From assembly GCA_964563295.1 (NCBI GenBank), contig CAZLWX010000008.1, positions 1 to 58,616 of the forward strand: DNA of 58,616 nucleotides. Reading direction: 5' to 3'. The notes below the pieces were generated by a model. It made no database searches. It had not been told where the DNA came from and saw only the letters and a list, made by a program, of their open reading frames with translations. A program made the translations under genes and the position numbers. Positions 8,595 through 19,707 of the stretch are shown here, piece after piece. The DNA comes from Chryseosolibacter sp964563295 (lineage in GTDB: Bacteria; Bacteroidota; Bacteroidia; Cytophagales; Cyclobacteriaceae). Position 1 is the first letter of the stretch. The number at the start of each line of letters is the position of its first letter.

Positions 8595-9281
8595 ATGGCC
8601 AGAACTTTTGTCCTAGGCGATATTCACGGTGCCTCCCGCGCCTTACGTCAGTGCCTCGACCGCGCCGCCGTCGATCGGGAAAACGATCACGTGATCGCCC
8701 TGGGCGACGTGGCCGATGGCTGGCCTGAAACACGTACGTGTATTGACGAGCTGTTGTCCCTCAAAAACCTTACCTACCTGCTCGGCAACCATGACTTTTG
8801 GACGTTGGAGTGGATGGAAACCGGTTATGTTGAAGACGTCTGGTACGTGCAGGGTGGAAAAGCCACGGTGGAATCCTACCGGGATGGTGTTCCTCCATCG
8901 CACATCAAATTCCTGAAGAACGCGCTTCCCTATTACGTGAACCAAAACAGGCTGTTTGTCCATGCCGGCCTGGACCCAAATAAGCCACCAGATCAGCAAG
9001 CGCTGCACACCCTGATTTGGGACAGAAATCTTGCTCGTATCGCACTCGACCTGCACAACAAAGGCATTGACGGCAAGCTTACCCACTATGATGAGGTCTA
9101 TCTCGGCCACACGCCCACGTCAACGCGGACACCCATCCGATCAGGAGAAATTTGGTTGATGGATACCGGTGCCGGGTGGGACGGTCCCTTGACAATGATG
9201 GACATCGAGACAAAGGAGCTCTTTACGAGCGATCCTGTGCCGCAGTTGTATCCGGGTGTAGAGGGGAGGTTTAGGCGATGA
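8595..9281 (+). CDS. Calcineurin-like metallophosphoesterase (PPP/PrpA-like)
   Basis: 228 residues of the PPP-type serine/threonine phosphatase or symmetrical Ap4A hydrolase fold. The metal-binding motifs are in order: GDIHG (8-12, D9 and H11), GDVADG (37-42, replacing the usual GDxxDRG), GNHD (64-67), then VHAG and LGHTPT later in the chain. The start is fixed because GDIHG begins at residue 8. The substrate (phosphoprotein or dinucleotide) cannot be told apart from sequence. It ends 6 bases before the convergent exonuclease gene. Confidence 0.9.
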   Translation: MARTFVLGDIHGASRALRQCLDRAAVDRENDHVIALGDVADGWPETRTCIDELLSLKNLTYLLGNHDFWTLEWMETGYVEDVWYVQGGKATVESYRDGVPPSHIKFLKNALPYYVNQNRLFVHAGLDPNKPPDQQALHTLIWDRNLARIALDLHNKGIDGKLTHYDEVYLGHTPTSTRTPIRSGEIWLMDTGAGWDGPLTMMDIETKELFTSDPVPQLYPGVEGRFRR

Positions 9282-9287
9282 TTGCGG

Positions 9288-10685
9288 TCAGGCGAATGTA
9301 ATCACTGCGCCCCCTCGAGGGTTGGTGAGGTAGGAGTTTATCAGGTTTTGAACAGTTGGGGTTTCAACGCCTCTGCGCACGAAGGTGCGTGCCGCGTCAA
9401 GGTCCGGGATCGAAACGCCACTGTCAAAAAATCCAAATCCGAGGTAGTTGCCTTTCTCCACAAGGACTAGTGATTGCTCGTCCACGTTTCGACCCTTGCC
9501 AATGATTGCAACTGAACTCGCATTGCCTGAGAACGACACCACTGCCGAATAAGCTCGCCCATTATAGCTTGCGGGCTTTTCAACACACATGCATGCACCT
9601 TGACAAGAACCGGCCTGGTAGTCGAAGCAAAGGCCCTTCGATAATTGCAGTCCGCTGAGCTTAGGGCACAAATTGAATTCCCGAACCTTTCCCCACAAGT
9701 AGTTCCATGCATCCCCTTTGGAAGCAAATCGGATCAACGGGCGTGGTCCCCGGCTCACCATATTCACAGAAAATCGGAAATATCCATTGCGATCTTCATA
9801 ACTGTAAATACCCCATTCTTCGACACGGTATTTTTGGGCCTGGTTATACTTAGGCCATTGTTTTCGAATTTCCTGAGATTCGAGGATCAACGCAATAAGC
9901 TCGTTGCCGGTCAGCTCATATGAAATGTGGTGAATTTCATTGCGGATGCGCGACCTGCTCCATTCGCGGGCGTCTCCGGTAAAATGTCCGGCGATCCGCT
10001 TTTTGATATTGATTGCCTTTCCGACGTAGATGATCGTTCCACGGGCGTCGTGGAAATAATACACACCGCACTTTGCTGGCAGTTTGTCGAACTCCTCCTT
10101 TGGAAGGTTGGGCGGCAGTATTGTTTCACCGGAATTCTTTTTCAGCGCTTTGAGGATATAGCTATCGCGATCGCGCTGCAGGAGTTGATCAAAAATTCTG
10201 GCTGTGGCGGAGGCGTCCCCTCCGGCACGATGCCGGTTGGTGATCTGAACACCAAGGCTGTCGGCCAGGCTTCCGAGGCTGTACGACCGCAACCCTGGAA
10301 TGATCTTTCGGCTAAGTCGAACGGTACAGAGTTTTTTCGCCTGCCAACTGATGCCCGCCTGCTCAAATTCTTTCTTTAAGAATGAATAGTCGAAGTGCGC
10401 GTTATGAGCCACGAAGATCTTTCCATCCAGCCACGAAAATATTTCTTGTGCAACGTCCTTGAAACTTGGAGCGGAAACCACCATTTCGGACGTGATGCCT
10501 GTGAGCCCAGTGATATAGTACGGAATGTGCCTACCGGGATTAACGAGTGTATGAAACGTATCCGTGATTTGGATACCGTTGTGGTGAAAGATGGCAATTT
10601 CAGTAATGCGATGTCCTTCCGCGTAGCCTCCTGTCGTCTCAATGTCAACGATCGCGTACATAACAGGCAATTTAGAATTTGACAT
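9288..10685 (-). CDS. DEDDh exonuclease fused to a UvrC-type GIY-YIG nuclease domain
   Basis: 465 residues with two nuclease domains. Residues about 8-170 are a DnaQ-like 3'-5' exonuclease: DIETTG (D14, E16), HFDY (D99) and NRHRAGGDA (H152, D157) supply the DEDDh set. Residues about 204-290 are a UvrC/Cho-type GIY-YIG domain: GVYYF (207-211), IYVGKA (219-224), R230 and the catalytic Glu in LILESQ (E269). A cysteine cluster follows (C340, C353, C361, C365, C367) in an arrangement like the UvrC Cys-rich region. Such DnaQ-UvrC fusions are known in Bacteroidota and Actinobacteria and are presumed to act in DNA repair. Confidence 0.92.
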   Translation of the reverse strand: MSNSKLPVMYAIVDIETTGGYAEGHRITEIAIFHHNGIQITDTFHTLVNPGRHIPYYITGLTGITSEMVVSAPSFKDVAQEIFSWLDGKIFVAHNAHFDYSFLKKEFEQAGISWQAKKLCTVRLSRKIIPGLRSYSLGSLADSLGVQITNRHRAGGDASATARIFDQLLQRDRDSYILKALKKNSGETILPPNLPKEEFDKLPAKCGVYYFHDARGTIIYVGKAINIKKRIAGHFTGDAREWSRSRIRNEIHHISYELTGNELIALILESQEIRKQWPKYNQAQKYRVEEWGIYSYEDRNGYFRFSVNMVSRGPRPLIRFASKGDAWNYLWGKVREFNLCPKLSGLQLSKGLCFDYQAGSCQGACMCVEKPASYNGRAYSAVVSFSGNASSVAIIGKGRNVDEQSLVLVEKGNYLGFGFFDSGVSIPDLDAARTFVRRGVETPTVQNLINSYLTNPRGGAVITFA

Positions 10686-10728
10686 GTTGACTTAAAAGCA
10701 GATATTCAGAGAAAATTTACCTCTTGGG

Positions 10729-11085
10729 ATGACCTTGATTGTCCGCTTCCTCCTGAATGGTCTCGCCGTATTGCTCACAGCGTATCTGCTGCCAGGAGTG
10801 GATGTAAAAGGTTATGGAACGGCGTTAATCGTGGCCTTAATACTGGCTGTCGTCAATGCGGTTGTGAAACCGATACTCATCCTGCTGACGATTCCAATTA
10901 CGGTCATCACACTTGGACTATTTCTGCTCGTCATTAACGCCTTACTAATCCTTTTCGTCGATTACCTGGTTCCAGGATTTCACGTCGACGGTTTCTGGTG
11001 GGCGTTGTTCTTCAGTCTGATCCTGTCAATCTTCAATAGCCTGTTCGACGACCTGGCCAAAGACCGTGATCATGATGAACGCTAA
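10729..11085 (+). CDS. YvlD/DUF360-like membrane protein (phage holin family IV)
   Basis: 118 residues, almost wholly hydrophobic, with about four membrane segments separated by short loops (AYLLPGVDVKGYG, NAVVKPILILLTIPITVITLG shortened here to NAVVKPIL, and DYLVPGFHVDGFWWALFFS). These repeated PG-V-GF elements are typical of the family. Despite the automatic label 'phage holin' there is no phage context here; it is a common chromosomal membrane protein of unknown role. The stop overlaps the stop of the convergent gene by 3 bases. Confidence 0.85.
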   Translation: MTLIVRFLLNGLAVLLTAYLLPGVDVKGYGTALIVALILAVVNAVVKPILILLTIPITVITLGLFLLVINALLILFVDYLVPGFHVDGFWWALFFSLILSIFNSLFDDLAKDRDHDER

Positions 11086-12209
11086 TGCGAATTTTGGGGC
11101 TGGTATTTTCGCGACTGGTATTCCTTCCAGGTAACCCAGGCAAGTCGAGGTACACCATTTTCATCGTACAGTCCTGCGTCCCGGCACGCGAGCGGAACAT
11201 TGCTTGGGGCTCCCAATTGTTGCCATAGCTGATCGTAATCCCGAATGGCGAAATTGATTACAAAGACCGCCTTCCGACGTTCGCATGCTGATAAAAGGTC
11301 ATTGAGATACGCCTGCTGTTTCAACTGGTTCGATTCCACCGTAATCAATCCGGTCGGTGCCATCATGGAAAAGGTCTCCGCCGAATATGCCGTTTCCGTG
11401 ATGGCTACCGGCTTTTCAGAAATGTTGAATAGCTCATCGAGAGTATTCGACGGGTATGGATTTCCAAGGTAATTGCTCAGATACGGATAGAATGATATCC
11501 CGTAATAGTCCGAGTTCTCCATTAGCTGCAACACCGCCAGGCGTTGCTCGACATGATCGTTGCCTGCAACAAAACCGGGCAACATGTAGGCACCCACCAC
11601 TGACGTGAAGATCGGCAAGTCTGGATAGCATTCCTTAAGCGCATGATACACCTGTTCATGAAAACTCAGGTAGGCCGACCACTCCTCGCGCTTATGTACA
11701 AAAAGCAGATTAGCCTCGATTGCCATATTGAAGAAATCAGGCTCAAAGAAATCGATCACGCGTTGACAATACTTTACATAGGCCGTTCGCACTTGCGGAT
11801 CGCGAAACGAATATTCACTCCACGGCGACGGGAGAGGCATGTTTTCCGATTCTCCCCGAACATTGGCCAACCCTGTGCGCCGTTCGTTCAAGGGTGTCAC
11901 TGAGACATAGACTTTATGCGACGAGCTGGTATTCGCCTTCCTGAATTCCCAATCGCTGACGATGTTCTGATGAAAGGGAAGATCATGGAGAGCCTCATTC
12001 CACGGGATACCGTTATCGAAATGGTGATTGACAATGTCGGCATCGGCTGCAATACGATCGTACGTATATTGAACAGAGGCTTCGGATACTGCGAAAGGCA
12101 TCGGCGTAAAGCCGAGCAAAAAACTACGCGTGTGGATGTCATCATCCTTACTGCAGGCAAGGACAATGGGAATCGCGAGAAAAATTGCTTTACGAGTCAA
12201 CGCCATCAT
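11082..12209 (-). CDS. Exported lipoprotein with glycoside hydrolase-like TIM barrel
   Basis: 375 residues from the ATG at 12209 (a TTG 12 bases upstream is less likely; ATG 12206 is equally possible). The N-terminus is a lipoprotein signal ending VLACSKDD (Cys about 19). The body looks like a clan GH-A (beta/alpha)8 barrel: FFNMAIEANLLF offers an acid/base Glu (about 165) and PVAITETAYSAET a nucleophile Glu (about 272) at the ends of strands 4 and 7, with GISFYPYL between. It could be an endo-galactanase-like (GH53-type) enzyme, but the family assignment is an inference. It probably acts on polysaccharide at the outer membrane or in the periplasm. Confidence 0.7.
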   Translation of the reverse strand: MMALTRKAIFLAIPIVLACSKDDDIHTRSFLLGFTPMPFAVSEASVQYTYDRIAADADIVNHHFDNGIPWNEALHDLPFHQNIVSDWEFRKANTSSSHKVYVSVTPLNERRTGLANVRGESENMPLPSPWSEYSFRDPQVRTAYVKYCQRVIDFFEPDFFNMAIEANLLFVHKREEWSAYLSFHEQVYHALKECYPDLPIFTSVVGAYMLPGFVAGNDHVEQRLAVLQLMENSDYYGISFYPYLSNYLGNPYPSNTLDELFNISEKPVAITETAYSAETFSMMAPTGLITVESNQLKQQAYLNDLLSACERRKAVFVINFAIRDYDQLWQQLGAPSNVPLACRDAGLYDENGVPRLAWVTWKEYQSRKYQPQNSH

Positions 12210-12224
12210 ATCACAGTCCAAATA

Positions 12225-12779
12225 TTACAAAGCTGTCACGGGGATCGCCATCTCAGGCGACAAGTGCTTGAAGTCCTTGGTGTTCTTCCAGTCCTCATTA
12301 TATTGTTTCAGCTTTTTCTCGATGAATTCCGCCAGGCGAGCGTTCTTCGACTCCACTTCATCCGCAGTATTGACCACCGGAGACTTCTTTTCAATCAGTT
12401 TCTTAGCCCGTTCAAAATCCTTGTGATGACTATCGATCGGCGTCAGGCCAACCCTGGCAATTCCGATACCCATCAGTACGTCAACTAATACGACGTAGGT
12501 TTCACCCGCCTTTACTTCGGCTGTGAGAAATTCCTTGTTTTCTGACGAAGCCCAGAACAGATGCTCCCCTGGATCGCACTCGTAACGCATATAGTTCCTG
12601 CCAGCGAAGTCGCCGATATAACGCTTATCGTGGAAGAATTCAAAGCCGATGGCAAAACCCAAACCGGTAACACGTGTGAAATAGATGACCGCCTTACCTT
12701 CCGATGGAGCCTCAAAGCCCTGCCCCAGCGAAATAATCTGATGCAGGCAGCAAACCAGTGCAAAAATCGATGCCTTCAT
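12225..12779 (-). CDS. Exported DUF2846-like protein
   Basis: 184 residues with a signal peptide (MKASIFALVCCLHQIISLGQ). Residues about 28-115 form a beta-sandwich reminiscent of the DUF2846 family: GKAVIYFTRVTGLGFAIGFE, then a G-rich strand and the loop CDPGEHLFWASSE with AGETYVVLVDV. The C-terminal 70 residues are helical and charged. Family members are lipid-associated or periplasmic proteins of unknown role; this one has no Cys in lipobox position. It lies 15 bases upstream of the GH-like lipoprotein gene on the same strand, so the two may be cotranscribed. Confidence 0.7.
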   Translation of the reverse strand: MKASIFALVCCLHQIISLGQGFEAPSEGKAVIYFTRVTGLGFAIGFEFFHDKRYIGDFAGRNYMRYECDPGEHLFWASSENKEFLTAEVKAGETYVVLVDVLMGIGIARVGLTPIDSHHKDFERAKKLIEKKSPVVNTADEVESKNARLAEFIEKKLKQYNEDWKNTKDFKHLSPEMAIPVTAL

Positions 12780-12824
12780 GGTATTGGGGTTGATTCAATA
12801 CACAAATTATGCAATTTCAAAACA

Positions 12825-12852
12825 ATAACGGAGCCGTTACCGGCTCCGTTAT
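12825..12852 (-). terminator. Hairpin terminator after the M28 peptidase gene
   Basis: A perfect 12-base-pair stem, ATAACGGAGCCG (12825-12836) with CGGCTCCGTTAT (12841-12852) and a TTAC loop. On the minus strand it is followed by TTGTTTTG, a moderate T-run. It lies 22 bases past the peptidase stop and before the next gene. Confidence 0.7.
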
Positions 12853-12873
12853 CTCTGGCAATGTCAAGAGTTC

Positions 12874-14457
12874 CTATTTCCGGGGAAATTTCTCATCACG
12901 ATTAGCCGCAGTCCACGCGAACGCAGCAGTTACAATAGCATTATGTTGCAAATCGGCCTCTATCGCTTTGTCGTAAAGGTCCATGCTGGTGTGGTGCGTG
13001 CGCGAAGAATATTCAATAGGATCCTGGATGAACTGAAAAGCAGGCAGGCCAATTGCATCGAACGACAAATGGTCAGTGCCCCCTGTGTTGCGCAGCGTCA
13101 ATGTTGCCATCCCCATGTCTTCAAAGGGTTGCATCCAGGCGCGAAAGACCGGACGCGCAGCCTCATTACCCTGCATGTAGACACCGCGATATTTCCCCGT
13201 TCCGTTGTCCATGTTGAAGTACACGGAAAATTTCTCCGCCGCGGCAGTAAGCTGCATTGAATCATAGGGGAGTGACTGATCAAGTCGCTGACCAAAAACA
13301 CGTTTCACGTAGTTGCGCGATCCGATCAACCCCTGCTCTTCTCCACCCCACAGCCCAATCCTGATTGTGCGTCTCGGGCTTTGACCAAGGGATTTAAGGA
13401 TGCGCATCGCTTCCATCATGACTGCGGAGCCAGCGGCATTATCCGTAGCGCCAGTCCCGCTGTGCCAGGAATCCAGGTGTGCACCGATCATCACTACTTC
13501 GTCGGCCAAATCCGTACCGGGAATCTCAGCGATAACATTGAAGCCCTTCGATGACTCTGTGAACGCCGTCTCCAGCGACATTTCCAACTTGACGGGAAAT
13601 CCTTTTTGAAGCTGTCTGACCATCCGGTTATAATGCTCGGCAGCGACAACTACCTGAGGCAATATCTTTGGAACATTGGCAGACTGTGCGCGTGCGCGGT
13701 CAGTGAACGGAGTCTCCGGCGGATAGGGTACGGTTGCGGCGCTCACAAGCATTGTACCATCCTCAAGACGCGACGACGGGCTGGCCTCCAGTATGGCAAT
13801 CGCTCCTTCAGTCTGACACAGCTCCCATTTCTTGTAAGCCAGCCGTTGAGCGTCGCTGGCACCTCTGAACCTACGTCCGCGAAAGCCTTCGCTAACGCCG
13901 GCATTCGCCATCTCCAGTAGGATCGAGTCATTGAACCTTGTGGCATCGGGCTCAAATCCCGGCTTGACGGCTGTCGGGAGGCTGAACAGCACAAACTTGC
14001 CCTTCAGTTTTCCTTTGTATTTCGCCAGATCTTCCTCTTTGTTGATGTCGAGGTAGACGGCTTCAGCCTGAACATTTCCTTTGATTCCGGGGCTCCATGC
14101 CTTCGGATACGCAATCACCGGGAAATAAACCGGTCCGAGGCTTTGCAGGCTGAACCTCTTCAATTCCCATCCGCGACCAAAATCTTCATCCCATTCATCG
14201 AAATGGACATTCTTCAGTCCCCATGCTTCAAGCGCCTTCTTCGCATAATCGGCCGCCTTTCGATAGCCAGGGGAGTTGGTTAAGCGAGGCCCGTTGACGT
14301 CAGTCAGATAGCTCAGGATATCCATCACCTGCGAATGGTTCATCCCCTCATCCTTGATTCGCGATACGGTAGCCGTGTCTATCTTTTCCTGCGCGTGAAC
14401 CTGCGGGAACAATGTCCCGGCAGCGAAGACGCAGAGAAGTGCAATGCAGTTCTTCAT
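12874..14457 (-). CDS. Secreted M28 family metallopeptidase (PGCP/carboxypeptidase Q-like)
   Basis: 527 residues with a signal peptide cleaved after about residue 22 (PQVHA|QEK). A PA-like insert spans about 130-280. The di-zinc M28 site is complete: H327 and D329 in IGAHLDSWHSG, bridging D339 in TDNAAGS, E373-E374 in GGEEQG, D417 in FNMDNGTG, and a His in RTHHTSMD (about 488-489). The length and PA insertion match plasma glutamate carboxypeptidase-like enzymes. It probably degrades peptides in the periplasm or outside. A perfect -7 box lies upstream and a strong hairpin downstream, so it looks monocistronic. Confidence 0.92.
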   Translation of the reverse strand: MKNCIALLCVFAAGTLFPQVHAQEKIDTATVSRIKDEGMNHSQVMDILSYLTDVNGPRLTNSPGYRKAADYAKKALEAWGLKNVHFDEWDEDFGRGWELKRFSLQSLGPVYFPVIAYPKAWSPGIKGNVQAEAVYLDINKEEDLAKYKGKLKGKFVLFSLPTAVKPGFEPDATRFNDSILLEMANAGVSEGFRGRRFRGASDAQRLAYKKWELCQTEGAIAILEASPSSRLEDGTMLVSAATVPYPPETPFTDRARAQSANVPKILPQVVVAAEHYNRMVRQLQKGFPVKLEMSLETAFTESSKGFNVIAEIPGTDLADEVVMIGAHLDSWHSGTGATDNAAGSAVMMEAMRILKSLGQSPRRTIRIGLWGGEEQGLIGSRNYVKRVFGQRLDQSLPYDSMQLTAAAEKFSVYFNMDNGTGKYRGVYMQGNEAARPVFRAWMQPFEDMGMATLTLRNTGGTDHLSFDAIGLPAFQFIQDPIEYSSRTHHTSMDLYDKAIEADLQHNAIVTAAFAWTAANRDEKFPRK

Positions 14458-14481
14458 AAAAGGTTTTGTTTAGGTAACAGC

Positions 14482-14489
14482 CAAAAATA
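14482..14489 (-). promoter_or_regulatory. -7 element upstream of the M28 peptidase gene
   Basis: TATTTTTG on the minus strand, 25 bases upstream of the ATG, matches TAnnTTTG perfectly. No TTTG lies at the 19-20 base spacing, so only the -7 half is supported. Confidence 0.4.
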
Positions 14490-14537
14490 CGGTTCTCCCC
14501 CAAAGGATGGCGTACCGCTCATTTAAAAATCCGTCCT

Positions 14538-15011
14538 TCAATCCTTGTCCATGGAAAGGATCAGTTGCTTACGGGATAGCCAAAGGTTCCAAACGCCGCG
14601 CAGGCTATCCGAGATCACGACGGGTCGTGTATAGAGGATCGAATCGGTCGCACCCTCCGCATTCTTAATGATCTGCACATTATCCCGGCGGTCACCGGTT
14701 TCGGCGTTCAGGTAGGCTTCGATCAGCTGTTGCTCGATGACCATCGCATCTTCCTTGCCCGGAACGAGAAAGTGCAGAGCGCCATTCTTCCGACGAATCA
14801 TCGAATCGAGTTGTGCGCTGTCGGCAGCAACACGGTCTACGGTATCCATTAGCGCGCGTCCCGCGGCGAACGCAGCTTCGGTGATTTGAGTCTCCGTGAC
14901 CCTTCGAATCTCGTGTCGTTCCATTTCCTCACGCATTTTCCTTCGCTGCTCATCCGAGAGTGTCCCGCCACAGGCAACAAGAAAGAGGCATGCTATAACG
15001 ATGATCCGCAT
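14538..15011 (-). CDS. Small lipoprotein, unknown function
   Basis: 157 residues from the ATG at 15011, chosen because it directly precedes a lipoprotein signal (MRIIVIACLFLVACGGT; lipid-bearing Cys about 15); an in-frame ATG 39 bases upstream would add unrelated polar residues. A charged helix follows (SDEQRRKMREEMERHEIRRV), then a small domain with GRALMDTV and a C-terminal part ending LWLSRKQLILSMDKD. The middle faintly recalls DUF3365/haem-sensing Tll0287-like proteins, but I do not assign it. Its promoter side faces prfA (divergent). Confidence 0.7.
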   Translation of the reverse strand: MRIIVIACLFLVACGGTLSDEQRRKMREEMERHEIRRVTETQITEAAFAAGRALMDTVDRVAADSAQLDSMIRRKNGALHFLVPGKEDAMVIEQQLIEAYLNAETGDRRDNVQIIKNAEGATDSILYTRPVVISDSLRGVWNLWLSRKQLILSMDKD

Positions 15012-15102
15012 GACGCAAAGTTCATCTACTGATTCTAAAATCCAAATCAATTACATCCATCGACTGTACTGCCGGACCAGCACGATCATGGTTATAATTG
15101 TT

Positions 15103-15110
15103 TAAATTTG
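15103..15110 (+). promoter_or_regulatory. -7 element upstream of prfA
   Basis: TAAATTTG matches TAnnTTTG and ends 16 bases before the prfA ATG at 15127. No TTTG is present at 19-20 bases upstream, so the -33 half is missing or degenerate. Confidence 0.4.
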
Positions 15111-15126
15111 CCTGCTTTTCCATCTT

Positions 15127-16206
15127 ATGATTGAGAAACTAGAGGAATTGAGTCTTCGATTTGAAGAGGTCGGGCAACTCCTGATTCAGCCGGATAGCGT
15201 TTCGGATGTGAAGAAATTCTCCAAGCTCAGCAAGGAGTACAAGGATCTCGAGAAGATTGTGGGCAAATACAGGCATTGGAAAGCGGCCCAGGACCACCTT
15301 AAGCAGGCGAAAGACGTTCTTGCGAAAAGCAAGGACCCCGAACTGCGGGAGCTGGCCAAGATGGAAATCGAAGAGCTGGAGCCGAAGCTCGAAACACTCG
15401 ATGCCGAACTGAAAGAACTGCTTATCCCGGCTGACCCGAACGACGACAAGAATGTTTTGCTCGAGATTCGCGCGGGCACAGGAGGCGACGAGGCGGCTAT
15501 TTTTGCCGGCGATCTGTGGCGGATGTACCAGCGTTTTTGCGACCGTAAAGGATTGAAATTGACTGTCATCGACGTAACCGAAGGAACCGCGGGCGGGTAC
15601 AAAGAGGTTATAAGCAGTGTGACCGGTGAAGGCGCTTATGGTCTTCTGAAGTTTGAATCTGGCGTACATCGCGTTCAGCGCGTACCCGCTACCGAACAAA
15701 TGGGCCGGGTACACACCTCGGCGGCGTCGGTCGTCGTTCTTCCGGAAGCCGACGAGGTTGCCGATATAGAGATTAACCCCGCCGACATCGAAGTGCAGAC
15801 CGCGCGTTCCAGTGGTGCGGGCGGACAGAATGTCAATAAGGTGGAAACCAAGGTCCAGCTGACACACAAGCCTACGGGAATCGTAATCACTTGCCAGGTA
15901 GAACGGTCGCAGCACGCGAACCGCGAACGCGCTATGCAGATGCTCAAGACGAAGCTGTATGAAATGGAGGTGGAGAAGAAGGAAAAAGAAATGGGCGCGG
16001 CTCGCAAATCACTCGTTCGAAGTGGCGACCGGTCGGAGAAAATCCGGACCTATAACTATCCGCAAAGTCGTGTGACCGATCACCGAATTGGGTTCACCCA
16101 GCACAACTTGCCAGCGATCATGAATGGTGAGATCGACGATTTTATCGAACAGCTGAGAATAGCGGACAGTGCTGAAAAAATGACAGAGGGAACGCCTCAG
16201 GCATAG
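15127..16206 (+). CDS. prfA: Peptide chain release factor 1
   Basis: RF1 ends translation at UAA and UAG. The 359-residue protein has the usual length, the GGQ peptidyl-tRNA hydrolysis motif in SSGAGGQNVNK, and the PAT stop-codon-reading tripeptide in RVPATEQMGRVHTS, which separates RF1 from RF2 (SPF). The C-terminus (YNYPQSRVTDHRIG) is conserved. It reads away from the upstream lipoprotein gene and is followed after 53 bases by lemA on the same strand. Confidence 0.98.
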   Translation: MIEKLEELSLRFEEVGQLLIQPDSVSDVKKFSKLSKEYKDLEKIVGKYRHWKAAQDHLKQAKDVLAKSKDPELRELAKMEIEELEPKLETLDAELKELLIPADPNDDKNVLLEIRAGTGGDEAAIFAGDLWRMYQRFCDRKGLKLTVIDVTEGTAGGYKEVISSVTGEGAYGLLKFESGVHRVQRVPATEQMGRVHTSAASVVVLPEADEVADIEINPADIEVQTARSSGAGGQNVNKVETKVQLTHKPTGIVITCQVERSQHANRERAMQMLKTKLYEMEVEKKEKEMGAARKSLVRSGDRSEKIRTYNYPQSRVTDHRIGFTQHNLPAIMNGEIDDFIEQLRIADSAEKMTEGTPQA

Positions 16207-16259
16207 TGTTTGACCTGATTCATCGATTTATTTTCAATGAAAACTATTAAGCAACACAT

Positions 16260-16850
16260 ATGAGCAAAGGACGCATCACCACGCTGATCGTTGTTGGCGT
16301 AATTGTCATTTTGATTTTTTGGATCTTCGGGTCCTACAACGGCCTTGTCAACAAAGAGGAAGCTGTGAACAAACAATGGGCAGACGTCGAAAGTCAGTAT
16401 CAACGCCGGTCAGACCTCATCCCTAATCTGGTTAACACGGTCAAGGGTTACGCTAATTTTGAGCAGGAGACCCTTACCAGGGTTATCGAGGCGCGCAGCA
16501 ATGCGACAGCCGTTAAAATCGACCCGACGAATCTCACGCCAGATAAGGTTCAGGAGTTTGAACAGGCTCAACAAGGATTGACCTCAGCGCTGGGGCGATT
16601 GCTCGTTGTGATTGAGCGATATCCGGATCTCAAGGCGAACCAAAACTTCCTCGATCTTCAGGCGCAACTGGAAGGCACCGAGAATCGCATTCAGGTGGCT
16701 CGTCAGCGCTTCAACGAGACTGTCAATGATTATAACGCCTCCATCCGCAGATTCCCCGGAAACCTGGTGGCTGGTATGGGAGGATTTGAACGGAAAGGAT
16801 ATTTCGAAGCGGCGAAGGGAGCCGACACTGCTCCGACTGTCACGTTCTAA
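16260..16850 (+). CDS. lemA: LemA family membrane protein
   Basis: 196 residues. One N-terminal membrane helix (about 7-26) is followed by the LemA four-helix domain: YNGLVNKEEAVNKQWADVE, QYQRRSDLIPNLVNTVKGYA and the C-terminal NETVNDYNASIRRFPGNL. The topology is N-out with the bulk facing the cytoplasm or periplasm depending on species; the function is not known. Often lemA precedes a TPM/YgcG phosphatase gene, which is not the case here: a strong terminator closes the gene. Confidence 0.93.
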   Translation: MSKGRITTLIVVGVIVILIFWIFGSYNGLVNKEEAVNKQWADVESQYQRRSDLIPNLVNTVKGYANFEQETLTRVIEARSNATAVKIDPTNLTPDKVQEFEQAQQGLTSALGRLLVVIERYPDLKANQNFLDLQAQLEGTENRIQVARQRFNETVNDYNASIRRFPGNLVAGMGGFERKGYFEAAKGADTAPTVTF

Positions 16851-16882
16851 AAGAACCTACTCTCTGCTTGCAATTAGAGAGG

Positions 16883-16910
16883 CCCCGGTCCGGTCGGACC
16901 GGGGTTTTTT
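16883..16910 (+). terminator. Rho-independent terminator after lemA
   Basis: CCCCGGTCCG (16883-16892) and CGGACCGGGG (16895-16904) form a GC-rich stem with a very small loop, followed by six T and AT-rich sequence. It ends the prfA-lemA unit. Confidence 0.85.
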
Positions 16911-17003
16911 ATTTTGTTCCGACCATCGAATTAGGGGACCTACATCGCCAGACGCAAGGGGTTCCAAGGCGACCGGGAGAAATTACCGGGGCTCCTCTCA
17001 AGA

Positions 17004-19658
<2,655 letters not shown>

Positions 19659-19707
19659 GCTCAAATATCCCTATGATTTTTCGATTTCTATATTCTGCCC
19701 CTAATTA

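Noticed and set aside
10729..11085. 'Phage holin family' protein as sign of a prophage
   Set aside because: YvlD/DUF360-type proteins are common in chromosomes and no other phage gene is in the window.
15139..15915. 258-codon open frame antisense to prfA
   Set aside because: Shadow of the release factor gene.
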